Below, piece after piece: positions 11,930 to 23,416 of a stretch of DNA of 64,000 nucleotides (its first letter is position 1; every line of letters starts with the position of its first letter). Below the pieces are notes generated by a model, which saw only the letters and a list, made by a program, of their open reading frames with translations, did not search any database and had not been told where the DNA came from. A program made the position numbers and the translations under genes. Source of the stretch: Sphaerolaimus hirsutus (Eukaryota; Nematoda; Chromadorea; Monhysterida; Sphaerolaimidae); contig OZ038456.1 of the NCBI GenBank assembly GCA_964036195.1, positions 10,850,001-10,914,000 on the forward strand, written 5' to 3'.

Positions 11930-14900
11930 ATGGCTAAGCTTATCCAGTTCGCTATAATTGCAATGCTCCATTGCATTGAATTGCGTGCCGACGGGATAGT
12001 GGTGCAAGAGGCACCAGATCCCACATTCTCAATGCCTACCACAAATGACCTGCTGAACGAAAATGTGTGGATGGAGCTAGCAAACAGTTCGCTAGTTTTT
12101 CACCCACAAGAATTAGCCTACCGAACCAGTACTGTGTCCTGCATGGCTGTTGAGATTACTCTCACATGCGATATTATTGAGCAGACATATCTAGACAGCA
12201 TGTACTGGAAAAAGCTTCCACAGTGGCAAAGGGACATGTTGGAGGTTATTTATTTCTCAATATACTTCTTAAACTTTCACTCTTTTCGATATGTACCAGC
12301 TTGCAATTTTGATGCAAAACTTTTGAGCTTGCAAGCAACCTTTCGTAAAACAATTTACCTGTACAATTTTACCAATTTCTATACTGATATCATTATTGAA
12401 TCATTCTAATGCTTGTAATGAATAAAATGTTGCACAGCCTGAACTGGTCGAAATGGTCGAAAACTGCAACAACGAGATACGCGAATTGGTCAAAATGCAC
12501 CTGGAGCGCCGTCCGATCGTCAACCACATCAGACAGGACACAATCAAGTTACAGGTTATATGAATTTCGTGTTATATTGTAAAAAATCATATAGAAGACT
12601 GCAGTACGTGTAATTTTGAGATATCTATCTAATAAAAACATATTTTTTATCATGTTTATGTGTCACTTGTGCACGACACATGCGACTTGTGCACAAGTCA
12701 AATTTCCCACAATATACATCCGTGCAAATAGGACTGCACTGCGACATGCGCAGTGCACTGAGACGTGTGTAAAGTTGATATATGCACTCCTATCTGCATG
12801 GATATATTTTTGACAGCTTTTTGCGTGATGTCTACTGCTTCAAGTCAAAGTGACTGGTGCACGACACATGCGACTTGTGCACAAGTCAAATTTCCCACAA
12901 TATACATCCGTGCAAATAGGACTGCACTGCGACTTGTGCAGTGCACTGAGACGTGTGTAAATTGATGTGGAATGAAATTTAGTTAAATTAAAATCAAGCG
13001 TAGGCGTAATTAGAATTACCTAAATAGTTATTTATCACTTGAAATACATTGAATACTGAGTACTATTGAATTATTTTCTACGAGATGAAACGAAAGGACA
13101 CGAAACGTGTAAAAATCACGCACTTCCATCGATGCATGCATTGAATTTCATTCCGTATCAACCTCACACCTGCCTCAGTGCATTGGGCATGTTGCAGCGC
13201 ACTTCTATTTGCACGGTCATAGGGATTTTGACTAGTGCACAAGTCACATGTGACGTGCACAAGTTACATTTGTTGTGCACACGTTATTTTGACTTGAAGC
13301 GGACAAATAGGTAAACTTTGTTTACTTTTGAATCTAAATATAAGGGCACGGACGACTAGTGCAACCGCGCAAGCATCAACCACCCCTATGTATAGTCGCG
13401 CAACCCCCACTACTGTTCTGCCATGTATACTGCTGCAACTCCATGAAATATGAGCCGCAACCACTATGTGTAGTGCCGCAACCCCTGCCTATGTGTAATG
13501 CGACCACCCACCACATCTGTAGTTAGCTCTTCGCTGTGCAATTTTGACATGTAATGAATACTCTTGTAAATGACACCTCTTTCTTGGCATGTGAGACGTG
13601 TGACTTTATATATTTAATGTGGTACAGGTTGTAATTTGAATAAATAACTATGTAAAAAATGTCGTGTGCATGAACAAATAATATGGGAATAGTAAGGTGT
13701 GCTTATAATGTGCTAAAGATTGTATTTAGGTACATAAATGCGTGAATTTTGATTGACATTTTGCATGACATTTGACACATTTTGTGCAGGCTTTTTAAGC
13801 ACTAATACAGGGACATTCTGAACAATAAATAATGTGTGTGCACACGCTAAACTGTAAACTGTGTGCTGGTAAACTCATAAATCAGCTTTGAACGCATTTG
13901 AGTTTACTGGAATGGGTTATTCTGAATCCCCATCAACTGCAGTTGACAGACACCTCATTTTGGTGAACTCACATGCATTCAAAACCGACTTATGAGTTTA
14001 CCAGCACATGGTTTACAGTTTAGCGTGCGTGCCCCCAATACCGTGAAACATTTTGGAATGCCTGAATAAATATAAGCAACTTGAGAAAATCTAAATCTAA
14101 TCTTATCTAAATGGTGTATTTATATATTTACAAGTAGTCGGGTCGCGGTGCGAGTTGAAAAATGAATTTTTTAATATATTTTTCAACCTGGATCACGACC
14201 CGAAATTTTGGGTCGCTGTTTGGAACGCTATTTCATTGAATTAGGGTTCCAAACAGCGACCTGAAATTGCAAATATTGATTCCGGTTCCGGTTCCGGGTC
14301 GCGTGTCAGCTAATTACTTTGATATGCCGCTCATGTGAGTGCGGTCACTGGAGTCATTTTTATTTACTCACATTGTACGTCACTTGATACGCGACATCTG
14401 GTGCTGCGTGTGAGTTGCTCCTATGTGCGCCAGCATTAGTTATTTTTTTGTGTGGAATGCATCAACCTCATGTACAAACTATCAACCTGAGATGATTTTT
14501 TCCATGATGCGGGGTTGATGCATTCCATGCAGCCAATATAAGTGCAAACCAAAATGTAGATGCATCAAATTATCGCGCGAATTAACATCACATTGTCTAA
14601 GTGTATTCGCGATTTCATTTAAATATTTTATAGAAAATGTACTTTTGCGCAAGACATTTCTACTTAAACAATAGACAAATAATCTTTAAGGGGAACACTT
14701 ATTTATGTAGTTCAATGCACATGTTTACATGTAAGCTTGCACTAAATTTAACTTTGTATCAAATTCACACCCGTCTAACTGTGCTGTGCATGTCGCAGTG
14801 CACTTCTACTTGCACGGATGTATATTATGGGAATTATGATTCTTGCACGACACATGTGACGTGTGCACTAGTCAAATACCCTATGATATACATGCGTGCA

Positions 14901-17900
14901 AATCCAAGTGCGCTGCAACATGCGCAGTGCACTGGGACAGGTAAAACATTTTACAGGAGTAATTAAAGTATATATTTGTTCCAGGCACATTCTCAGATGG
15001 AGCATGCCGACGTATCGGCCACAGCAGAATCAGGTTTGATCGATGGGGTTCATGAAAATCCGAATATGCGTGAAAAACGAGCTGCATTTCTGGGTCCATT
15101 GATTTATGCTGGTTCTGCATTGCTAAAAGTGGGAAAAGTTGTCAAAGGTAGCGGTGCCTTCAATGCCCTTTGGAAAGGTGCACAAATTGGTCAGTGATAA
15201 ATAAGTTTTCTCTTGGATGCAATTTTATGAATAAGCCTTTTGCCTTTAAATGTGTCGAAATTTTTATAGCTGGTATGGCTGGAATGGGCGTTGAAACCTA
15301 CTTGCAACATAAGAAACTGACAAAAACCCAAGAGCAATTGGCGAGGTTAACCAAAAAGCAAAATGTTCAGGGGCAAACCATCAAGATGCTAGCTGTAGCA
15401 TCGGTGAAGAATAATGAGCTTATATCGCACAACACAAACTTTACAAGTCAGAATAGAAATGAGTTAGTCAAAATTTGTATTAACGACTCATGCCACATTT
15501 ATTCAAGAAAGCCGTAACTAATTTTCAGAATCGTAAATAACGAAAACAAGGCTGCTATGAAAGAAGCATTCACCAAATTCATAGCACTCGCTACGACTGG
15601 CATGCAATCACTTTCCTCACAAAACACACTGCACAATGCTATTTGTCCCAGTGTGTGCGTCCGCGAAACCGCAAGACGCATGCACAATATCTTCAATGGC
15701 GACACCTACTATGATCAGGTATTTACCTTGTGTATGAATTCGACTTGAAATTAGGTTTTCTACTAGTGCGCGACAACATGTTATCTATATTGTACTTATC
15801 GAAAAGCCTACAATGGTGTATATCATAATCCGTATAAAATAAAATGCTGAAAATATGCTTTTCCCATTCACTTTTATACATTGTTTACACTGCATGTGAT
15901 GTTGTAATTATTCTGTTCGAAAAACTGTATACTTCACTATGCTTTGAAGTGATAATGATTGTGTATTTGTTCCGATTCATGTTGAACAATGTCATTTCAT
16001 TTTTGTATGGCATTCTGTTTGATCAGTGGTCAATGAAATCCTCTGCATACAGGTACCCGGGGCTCTGGCACAGCTTGCTACTGCGCACTTGTCCAACTTC
16101 AATGCTGACACGTGCACCTTGTCCATAAACGTTTGTGCGCCGAATGTTCACTCTACTGACGACATCTGGATAACAGGCCACATCACGCATGCCGGTGCCT
16201 TCACAAATGATAGGAAGTGCTTCGCGAAGCCACATGTACGTGAATGCAGATTTTTCCACACAATAATAAATGTCGCACCCTACGTACTTGTCTGCATATA
16301 ACGTGTATATTCCATTGTGCAGGTTTTTCCGACTGTGGGCTTTCCTATGTCAGCGATAAAGCTGAAAGATGTCGTATTCCCGCAGCATTGCAGAAAAGTT
16401 GGAAATGCTGGTTTGTTGTTCATACTTTACATTTATTGGTGCACAACAAAATACTTTTATGCACAACACTTTTTTTTACAGAAAGTTGCACCGACTTTGC
16501 AACTCGAATGCCGCCCAGTGACACTATGTGTTCACCGAGAATGCCAGCGGAGTTCGCTAAATGCCCAATGGTCTGTTACTTGCACTGTTACATTGATCCA
16601 TCGTGATCTAAGTCCACAAAAATAGTTTGCTGTCAATTTAAACACACTTTTTCTCATGCTCGAATTGAAAATGACTTGTGCACAACACATGTGACTTGTG
16701 CGCGAGTCATATAAATCTGATGTAAATTTCGTGCTGTCGTGAACACAAATATTTCATCGTTTTACCTTAAGCGTTGGCTGGACATAACATGCATGTACAT
16801 TCGAAAACGTTTCCTGTAGGACCAAGTGAAGTGCCTCGCTTCGAATGAGCCTTTCATTCACGTGACTGCATCCGGCGATAGCTACATAATTGTGACCACA
16901 TGTGACAGGTGACTTAATTAAATATTATTTGTACTGACTTATAATTTGACAGTGATAACGAGTAATTTGTTCCAGCTACCGATTGATCAACCGCACGGAA
17001 GTCCTGCAGCAGACTGTTCACCAGATTGATGCTCCGGCCGTGTTTCAGCTGCACGTGCCAGATGGCTTCATTGCTGAAATTTGCCACGGTCTACACAGAC
17101 GACATCTACCGCATCTGGGGCAAGGTACTCCATTACCAAGACACCGGTTCATTATCAAAAAGTGGAACGTGTCTACGTATGATTTGGAATCGGCACAAAA
17201 ATGTTTGTTGAAATTCAATTTTCTTACCAAATTTATAAATATGCTGGACGCTTCACTGCTTGGAATGTAAATACATAGGCATTGTAAAAAACTTGTTTCC
17301 TTAGAAATTGATTAATTCCCCTTTGTATCAATTCAAAAACAATTTTTTTTGTAATTGTCATGCTTGTAGTCAAAACGACTATTGCATAACACTTGTGACT
17401 TGTACACAAGTAAGATTCCACATTGTAATTATCCATAAATACCTTGCAGATATTGCTGAGGCAGTAGCTAGCGTGAAAGTTGCTCGGCAAACACAAATGG
17501 ATATCGAACAGCAGATTGAGCAGATTAACGCTGTTAGTTTATCTTAATACTTGGTCTAGGATAAGAAAGATTACCTATGTATTTTTATCTATACAAGGCC
17601 TAATATTTTTATTATCACTGTAAAGTGACTAATTTTATATCAAGAAGAAACCCGTGCAAAAGCTAAAACATCTTTGGTTTGAAATACTACATTTTGTTGT
17701 TTTTTTTTGTTGTGGTTGTTGTGCACCACCGATTTTTATAGTTAAAATGCAAGACATTCCTATTTCACGGTCATGGGCACTTCTCATGTGCTTACATTAT
17801 TGTATCATTCATATTATTATGTGTATAAAAGTGAAAACACTGACAAAAACAGGAAACGGAAGCTCCTGCGGCGTATGACACCACTTGGGTATGGTGCCTT

Positions 17901-18014
17901 TCCATTTCGATTGGCATCATTGTCATTTTTTGCATCGGTTCCATCTCCTTCATGAAGTTCTACTGTTGCGTGCCCAGGAGCATCGAAAGCAGCTTCGAAA
18001 TGGTCGATATGTGA
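11930..18014 (+). CDS. Gene 2: class I fusion-like membrane glycoprotein, 12 exons
   Basis: Exons 11930-12244, 12438-12554, 14985-15189, 15270-15462, 15529-15718, 16053-16235, 16323-16410, 16482-16570, 16820-16908, 16976-17124, 17450-17532 and 17853-18014. All phases agree; total 1,863 nt, about 620 residues. A hydrophobic signal peptide opens exon 1. Exon 3 has REKR (15069-15080), a furin-type site, followed at once by a hydrophobic Ala/Gly/Leu stretch like a fusion peptide (15081-15149). Exon 4 is a heptad-like helix. Exons 5-10 are Cys-rich. Exon 11 is a second short helix. Exon 12 has one membrane segment and a tail of about 17 residues with a CC pair. This order matches class I fusion proteins (paramyxovirus F, baculovirus F, retroviral Env); I cannot assign it to one family. 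The introns indicate a host-resident gene, perhaps a captured envelope. A cellular adhesion protein of similar layout is the alternative. Confidence 0.72.
13841..14030. repeat. Small foldback element in gene 2 intron
   Basis: CACACGCTAAACTGTAAACTG with GTGCTGGTAAACTCATAA at the left is mirrored by TTATGAGTTTACCAGCAC and GTTTACAGTTTAGCGTG at the right. The arms are about 45 bp with a loop of about 100 bp. It looks like a MITE; the ends recall the TAGTTTAC ends of the Harbinger element at 37194-41027, but the match is too short to call them related. Confidence 0.65.
14772..14940. repeat. GTGCAC foldback copy
   Basis: A copy with ACTGTGCTGTGCATGTCGCAG at the left and GCTGCAACATGCGCAGTGCAC at the right, about 165 bp, just upstream of the exon with the cleavage site of gene 2. 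The preceding 200 bp (14570-14770) recur at about 26640-26810 next to another copy, so the flanking DNA was duplicated with it. Confidence 0.7.
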
Positions 18015-18970
18015 ATGTTGGATTTATTTTATTTTTTTCTGTATTATTTCTAACATTGTTTTCCCGCCTTATTCACCTTTTTATTATGCTGTAACTCAAC
18101 CGTTGTAAATCAATATTTAACTACAATTGACACACTTGACGTACCTGATGCATTCCTAAAAACACATGTAACTTGTTCACAAGTCATATTTTTTATTAAT
18201 CAGACCCATGTCCAAAATTGTAATTTCACTGCACAAGTCGCAGTGCAGTCCAATCTGGAGGAATGTATTTTTGACACGTTTTTCCGATGTCTTTTCTGCT
18301 TCAAGAAAAAACAACTTGTGCACGACACATGTGACTTGTGCACAAGTCAAATTTCCCACAATATACATCCGTGCAAATAGGACTGCACTGCGACATGCGC
18401 AGTGACCTGAGACGTGTGTAAAGTTGATATATGCACTCCTATCTGCATGGATATATTTTTGACAGCTTTTTGCGTGATGTCTTGTGCTTCAAGTCAAAGT
18501 GACTAGTGCACGACACATGCGACTTGTGCACAAGTGAAATTTCCTACAATATACATACATGCGTGCAAATCGAAGTGCGCTGCAACATGAAAAAACGTGA
18601 AAATGAATAAAAAAGGGGAACAGTAATTAGGCTTTGTTTGCTTTTAAATTGAAATCTTTACACTTCATAGGTCGCAAAGCAGTTCTACTTGCACATATGT
18701 ATTTTATAGAAAATTTGACCCTTGCAAAAGTCTCATGTGTTGTGCACAAGTCATTTTGACTTGAAACGGAAAAAGACATTGCAAAATTGTGTTTTAATTG
18801 ATACGTAAACATTTAATTCTACTTACATTTAAGCATTGATTAAATTTCATTCCGTGTTTTCATGCATATTTGAAAAAATTGAGGATTATACTTACATTTA
18901 GATTCAAAAGCAAACAAAATATACACAAAAGTCTGTTTCAGGTCAAAATGACTTTTGCACAACACCTGTG
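18015..18970. repeat. GTGCAC foldback cluster downstream of gene 2
   Basis: Copies lie at about 18225-18415, 18425-18590 and, degenerate, 18660-18780. They share the ATACATCCGTGCAAATAGGAC and ATCTGCATGGATATATTTT blocks with copies at 8300-8400, 12700-12800 and 26430-26560. I see no gene between the stop of gene 2 and 20688. Confidence 0.7.
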
Positions 18971-18974
18971 ACTT

Positions 18975-20500
18975 GCAGCTAAACATGAAGTTGTCATAAA
19001 TCATTGCCTTTGGCGGCGCCTTTTGTGAAATCGATCAAAAGAATTTCCGCTGTGGTTTATTTCACTGTGCTGTGCTGTACATTTAACATTTAATTAGATG
19101 ACGTAAACTTGCACCCCACAGCTTTCGCATATTTGTCTCCTTCAAGTCAAAGCGACTTGTGCACGACGCATGTGACTTGTGCACTAGTCAAATTTTTATT
19201 ACTTAGACACATGCCAAAAATTGTTATTACAGTGCTACCAAATTAATTAAAAGCACTTAAAATGGACGCCTACCTCAGTGCAATGCACAAGTCGGAGCGC
19301 ACTTCTATTTGCATGGATGAATTTTTGACATGTTTTTCCGATGTTTTTTGTGCTTCAAGTCCAAACGACTTTTGCACGTGTCATATTTCCTAAAATATGC
19401 ATCCATGCAAATAGAAGTGCGCCACAACATGCGCAGTGCACTGGGACAACTATATCGATTTAAACACACTTTTTCTCATGCTCGAATTGAAAATGACTTG
19501 TGCAGAACACATGTGACTTGTGCGCGAGTCATATAAATCTGATGTAAATTTCGTGCTGTCGTGAACACAAATATTTCATTGTTTTACATTCGATGGAGAA
19601 ATGAAGCAACTTTTGCATGTCATAAACCGATAACTTTACGATCCTACAGTAAATCAAATTCAGGGTCGTAAAAGTATCGCATGTCAATAACAAATTTGTA
19701 CCCGCGCAGCAATGACCAGTGGCGATATGTACTTGCAGCTAAACATGAAGTTGTCATAAATCATTGCCTTTGGCGGCGCCTTTTGTGAAATCGATCAAAA
19801 GAATTTCCTCGTCCCATCAATAACCAAACACGAGAAATATTTGCTGAAATTATAAAATACTTGGCAATTGAATGTCATTGACACATACTTAGGATTTTTT
19901 CTTGTGAGTATGGATTATGCAAATCGAGAAGTATTTGCATACGGCTCAACAGCGGGTCAGATAACCCCTTTATGCGCATCCGTTGAGCATAGGATTATCG
20001 AATTTCTTTCATGTTACGCTAGAAGGGGTCAAACAATGCGACAATTATGCATTTCATTCTTTCCGACCGGTAAAACAGAACGTATTTTGTTAGGATAGTG
20101 CACAACAGTAAGCAAGTATTTGTGTATGCACACAATGAATTATTCCCCAGTCAAAATAAAGGAATCAGAGTTCAAAAATGCATCAGAGATGCATCCATGC
20201 AAATGGCTGTGCACTGCTACATGCGCAGTGCACTGAGACAGGTATAAAATTTATTGCGCATGTCGCAGTGCACTCCCATTTGTATGGATACACTGTACAA
20301 ACAATATGACCTGTGCACAAAACTTGCGACTTGTGCACGAGTATAATGCACTTACATATACTTTGACATAACATTTCGGCATGAGTGCACAGAAACATTG
20401 CAGTACATTGAGACAGTTACAAAATTTAATAAGAAGAGAAATTTTTCAAAAGATAAATATAAGTAAATACACTGACATAAAGATTCGTATCACTGTAAAT
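18975..20500. repeat. Composite repeat block (R2 copy b and R1 copy b)
   Basis: The stretch 19080-19725 repeats 10900-11520 and 25000-25560; 19735-20178 repeats 9676-10140; 20100-20500 repeats about 24640-25000. The same junction sequence (CTTTGGCGGCGCCTTTTGTG) occurs in several orders, so these blocks have been shuffled rather than simply copied once. No coding evidence. Confidence 0.7.
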
Positions 20501-20688
20501 ATAAATGTAAATATCAATGTATATTGATTGACATAAAGTTTTGTCATGTGTGTAATTTGTCAACAACTAGACTAGTGCACAAGTCACGTGTGTCGTGCAC
20601 TAGTCAGTTTTACTTGAAGCAGAAGACATCAATTTTCATTTATATCAAACAATTTAAATCACGACACGACACCTTTGACAAAGCGCAT

Positions 20689-21870
20689 TCAAGTTCGTCG
20701 GCGCTGTGCCATGAGCCGGTCGAGCTGCTCGCTGGTGGGCACTAACTGCTCGACGACGATCGTCGTATTCTGCGAAAAAAATATTTGTAACAGTATGTTT
20801 GATGTATACCATATACGTGAATATGTACACCGCAATACGTGCAGCAAGCTGATACATGACATGACTTCTTGAAAATCTCACCCACCAAACCGATTTTTTT
20901 AAAAATTGTAAATGAGTACTGGGCACTGGCCCAGCCCCGCAAAGGTAAAAAAATAGGAAACACTTGCACATACCATATCGCGCACAGCATCCGGCGCCGT
21001 TGGCAACGTTGCCGGCGGTGGCGCCGCGTGTTTCTCTGCCTGTAAGCACTTAAAAATTTAAACACTTTTTCGCAGAAGGTTTGCCATCGTTAGGTGCTAG
21101 CAGTAGTATAATGGTATAATAGCAAGTAGTATATAGTATTATATGGTAGTATATAGTACATTGTACATTGTAAATATATAGCTTATATATAGTATCTAGT
21201 ATATAGAGGGGGGTAGAATGAGGGGGGTCTTTTTTTCCCCAGAATATTTTACCTGGGGGGTAGATTGAGGGGGGGGGGGGGGTTGAATGAGGGGGGGGTT
21301 GAATTAGGGGGGGTTCATCGAGGAAAGTCGGTAGCATCTTTTTTCTTCAATTTCAGTTTCAAAAACAGCCATTCTATTTCACATGGCCTTTTGTAAAGGT
21401 CTGTTATTCAATTGGAACAAATAGGGTAAATATTTTATGTATGCTAGATAACCGCTCGATACATAAGTTATGGACCATTGGTTTAACGTTATGGACCATA
21501 ACTTCAATTTTGCGTATTTCATTCTCGTGCTATGCATGCTCGTTAAAATAACATTAGTATGGAATCAGTGTAAATGAATAAAACATTATTCATTATTTAT
21601 TTTTGATAGAACAAGTTATGAAGTAACATAGCACTTTATAAACGCACCTGACAAAATACTACCTCATTGACATATTGCACCGGGTGTTCTTTCAAAATGT
21701 GGGCAAACATTTTCAAATCGTCTTGGGGTTTTTTGTTGTCCAATATTTGCAAATCACTTTCATTATCATCATTGAGATTCGAATCTGAGTCCCCAGTTGT
21801 ATACTTGCAAAGTGGACACTTGTGGTTGAATTTTTTTGGATCAGTCAAAGTCTGTTGATACATTTGTTTG
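20689..21870 (-). CDS. Gene 3: last three exons of a Cys/His zinc-finger-like protein (5' end not found)
   Basis: Minus-strand exons 21870-21663, 21039-20974 and 20769-20689 (stop at 20691-20689). The second and third have AG acceptors and the first two have GTAGTA or GTATGT donors; the junctions are phase 0, and the first visible exon enters in phase 2. The first exon has CPLCKY and, after an acidic Asp/Asn/Ser insert of some 35 residues, FAHILKEH, a CX2C...HX4H arrangement like a C2H2 finger but with a far longer spacer than usual. The middle exon is Ala/Pro-rich. The last is a short helix-like segment ending MAQRRRT. Upstream exons should lie above 21870; I could not identify them. A zinc-binding role is inferred from the Cys/His spacing only. 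Confidence 0.55.
21196..21320. repeat. G-run region
   Basis: Runs of G separated by TAGAATGA, TAGATTGA, TTGAATGA or TTGAATTA within an intron of gene 3. They resemble the G/C-run ends of the TA-flanked elements at 27297 and 56099, but no matching terminal inverted repeat is visible. TATA/GTA-rich sequence precedes it (21100-21200). Confidence 0.6.
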
Positions 21871-22263
21871 CTGCACACTGAAATGTTGTTGAAGGAGTTT
21901 TCATAAACACAAATGCAAAAATAATAGAACAAATAATTATTGTGAGAAAGAGTATACACTACATACATACTTTAAAAACACACAAAGTTGTCAAATGCAA
22001 AATGATGGGTAAACTCTAAATTCACTTTTTTACTTTGACATCACATAAAATATTTAAACAACTTTGACATGATTGCTAAGAAACTGGCATTTAGAGTACC
22101 TATGTATTAATTATGTATTATTCTATATTTGTATTTTAAAGTGATACATAACTATTTCATTATACTTTCATATACGCTTGCATTCAATTTCACTTTATAT
22201 CAACTTTACACACGTATCAGTGCACTGCACAAGTCGCAGTGCAGTCCTATTTGCACGGATGTA

Positions 22264-22835
22264 CAGGGGTGGGCATTTTCAGTTACCGCTGGAAAAACGC
22301 GATAGCTTGAGCTACGGTTGAGCTATCGCAGTGAAATTTTAGCACAATAGAGTAGACTCCATAGGACACCTATTCTGAAGTTTGCAACCCAAACGGGCAC
22401 ATTTTGGGTGAGTTGTGGAACACACAGTTTTTAGTGTAATTTTGTGACTCGGCGTCACGATAGGATAAATCAAGGGTGGCATTTGAGGGGGGGGGGGTCA
22501 CTGGCTTTGGCGTCGTCCCAATCTGTCGTACATTGGCCGATTTTGATGCCCTTTGAGTAAATATGTTGGGGTTTGGGGTCGGGGCTACGACCAAATTTTT
22601 TTTTTTTTTCTTCGAACAGTACCCCAGTCCCGAGATAAAGGGGGTTAAGACACAAAATTAAACAAAAAAACTGTGTGTTCCATAACCCACACAAAATGTG
22701 GCCGTTTTGGTTGCAAACTTCAGAATAGGTGTCCTATGGAGTCTACTCGATTGTGTTACAATTTCACTGTGATAGCTCAACCATAGCTCAAGCTATCGCG
22801 TTTTTTCCAGCGGTAACTGAAAATGCCCACCCCTG
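22264..22835. mobile_element. TA-flanked inverted-repeat element inside a GTGCAC foldback
   Basis: The element starts CAGGGGTGGGCATTTTC and ends with its reverse complement, with TA on both sides (22262-22263 and 22836-22837). Removing it and one TA restores the GGATGTATATTGTGGG core of the GTGCAC foldback it entered. TA duplication and the end sequence fit Tc1/mariner-type elements without a transposase. The terminal inverted repeats continue well inward (the GCGATAGCTTGAGCTA and CCTATTCTGAAGTTTGCAA blocks are also mirrored). Its middle (22480-22640) is related to 35398-35573. Confidence 0.82.
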
Positions 22836-23218
22836 TATATTGTGGGAAATTTGACTTGTGCACAAGTTGCATGTGTCGTGCACCAGTTACTTTGACTTGA
22901 AAAATATAAAAATATATGCACGCATATAGGACAGCTCTTCGACTTGCAATACAATAAATGCATACAAACGAGGGTGCAGAGTTACTTGTGCAATGTACTA
23001 AACTGACCACAAAAGGCCCAACCTGATTAGGTATCTCGTCTACAGCGCGATGAAGCTCCCCCTTTTTTGGTGCAAACGAATTTCCGTATGTGCTGTTAAG
23101 TAAATAAAACAGTTATTTGCCAGTGAAATCGAATGTACGTAGCAGATAAGAAATCGCAAAAATGTTTAACAAGCATTCAACAAAATTATTTATTTGTGTC
23201 CATATCACTTTACACACG

Positions 23219-23416
23219 TCTCAGTGTACTGCGCAAGTCGCAGTGCAGTCCTATTTGCATGGATGTATATTGTGGGAAATTTGACTTGTGCACAAGTCGC
23301 ATGTGTCGTGCACCAGTTACTTTGACTTGAAGCACAAGACATCACGCAAAAAGCTGTCAAAAATATATCCATGCAGATAGGAGTGCACTCAGGCTTGTGC
23401 AGTGCACTGAGACGGG
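23219..23416. repeat. GTGCAC foldback copy
   Basis: Starts TCTCAGTGTACTGCGCAAGT and ends GTGCAGTGCACTGAGACGGG, with both octamer-bearing arms present and an extra block (AGACATCACGCAAAAAGCTG) shared with the copies at 8290, 12825 and 26460. No gene is seen from 22836 to 27183. Confidence 0.7.

Larger units (their letters stand above)
12555..14984. other. Long intron 2 of gene 2, built of small foldback elements
   Basis: This 2.4-kb intron holds a pair of inverted GTGCAC foldbacks (12640-12960), another at 13165-13310, a degenerate CAACC-rich stretch (13345-13510), a foldback with ends CACACGCTAAACTGTAAAC at about 13841-14030, a foldback with ends GTAGTCGGGTCGCGG and CCGGGTCGCGTG at about 14135-14310, a small inverted pair around GGAATGCATCAACC (14453-14530) and a further GTGCAC copy (14772-14940). 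I see no exon in it. The CATCAGAC-type exon before it and the REKR exon after it splice in phase 0. Confidence 0.65.

Noticed and set aside
17026-17211. An alternative frame in exon 10 of gene 2 (FATVYTDDIYRIWGK) that looks more protein-like
   Set aside because: Splicing from it enters the next exon in a frame with an immediate stop, while the chosen frame keeps phase with both neighbours. A frameshift here remains possible.
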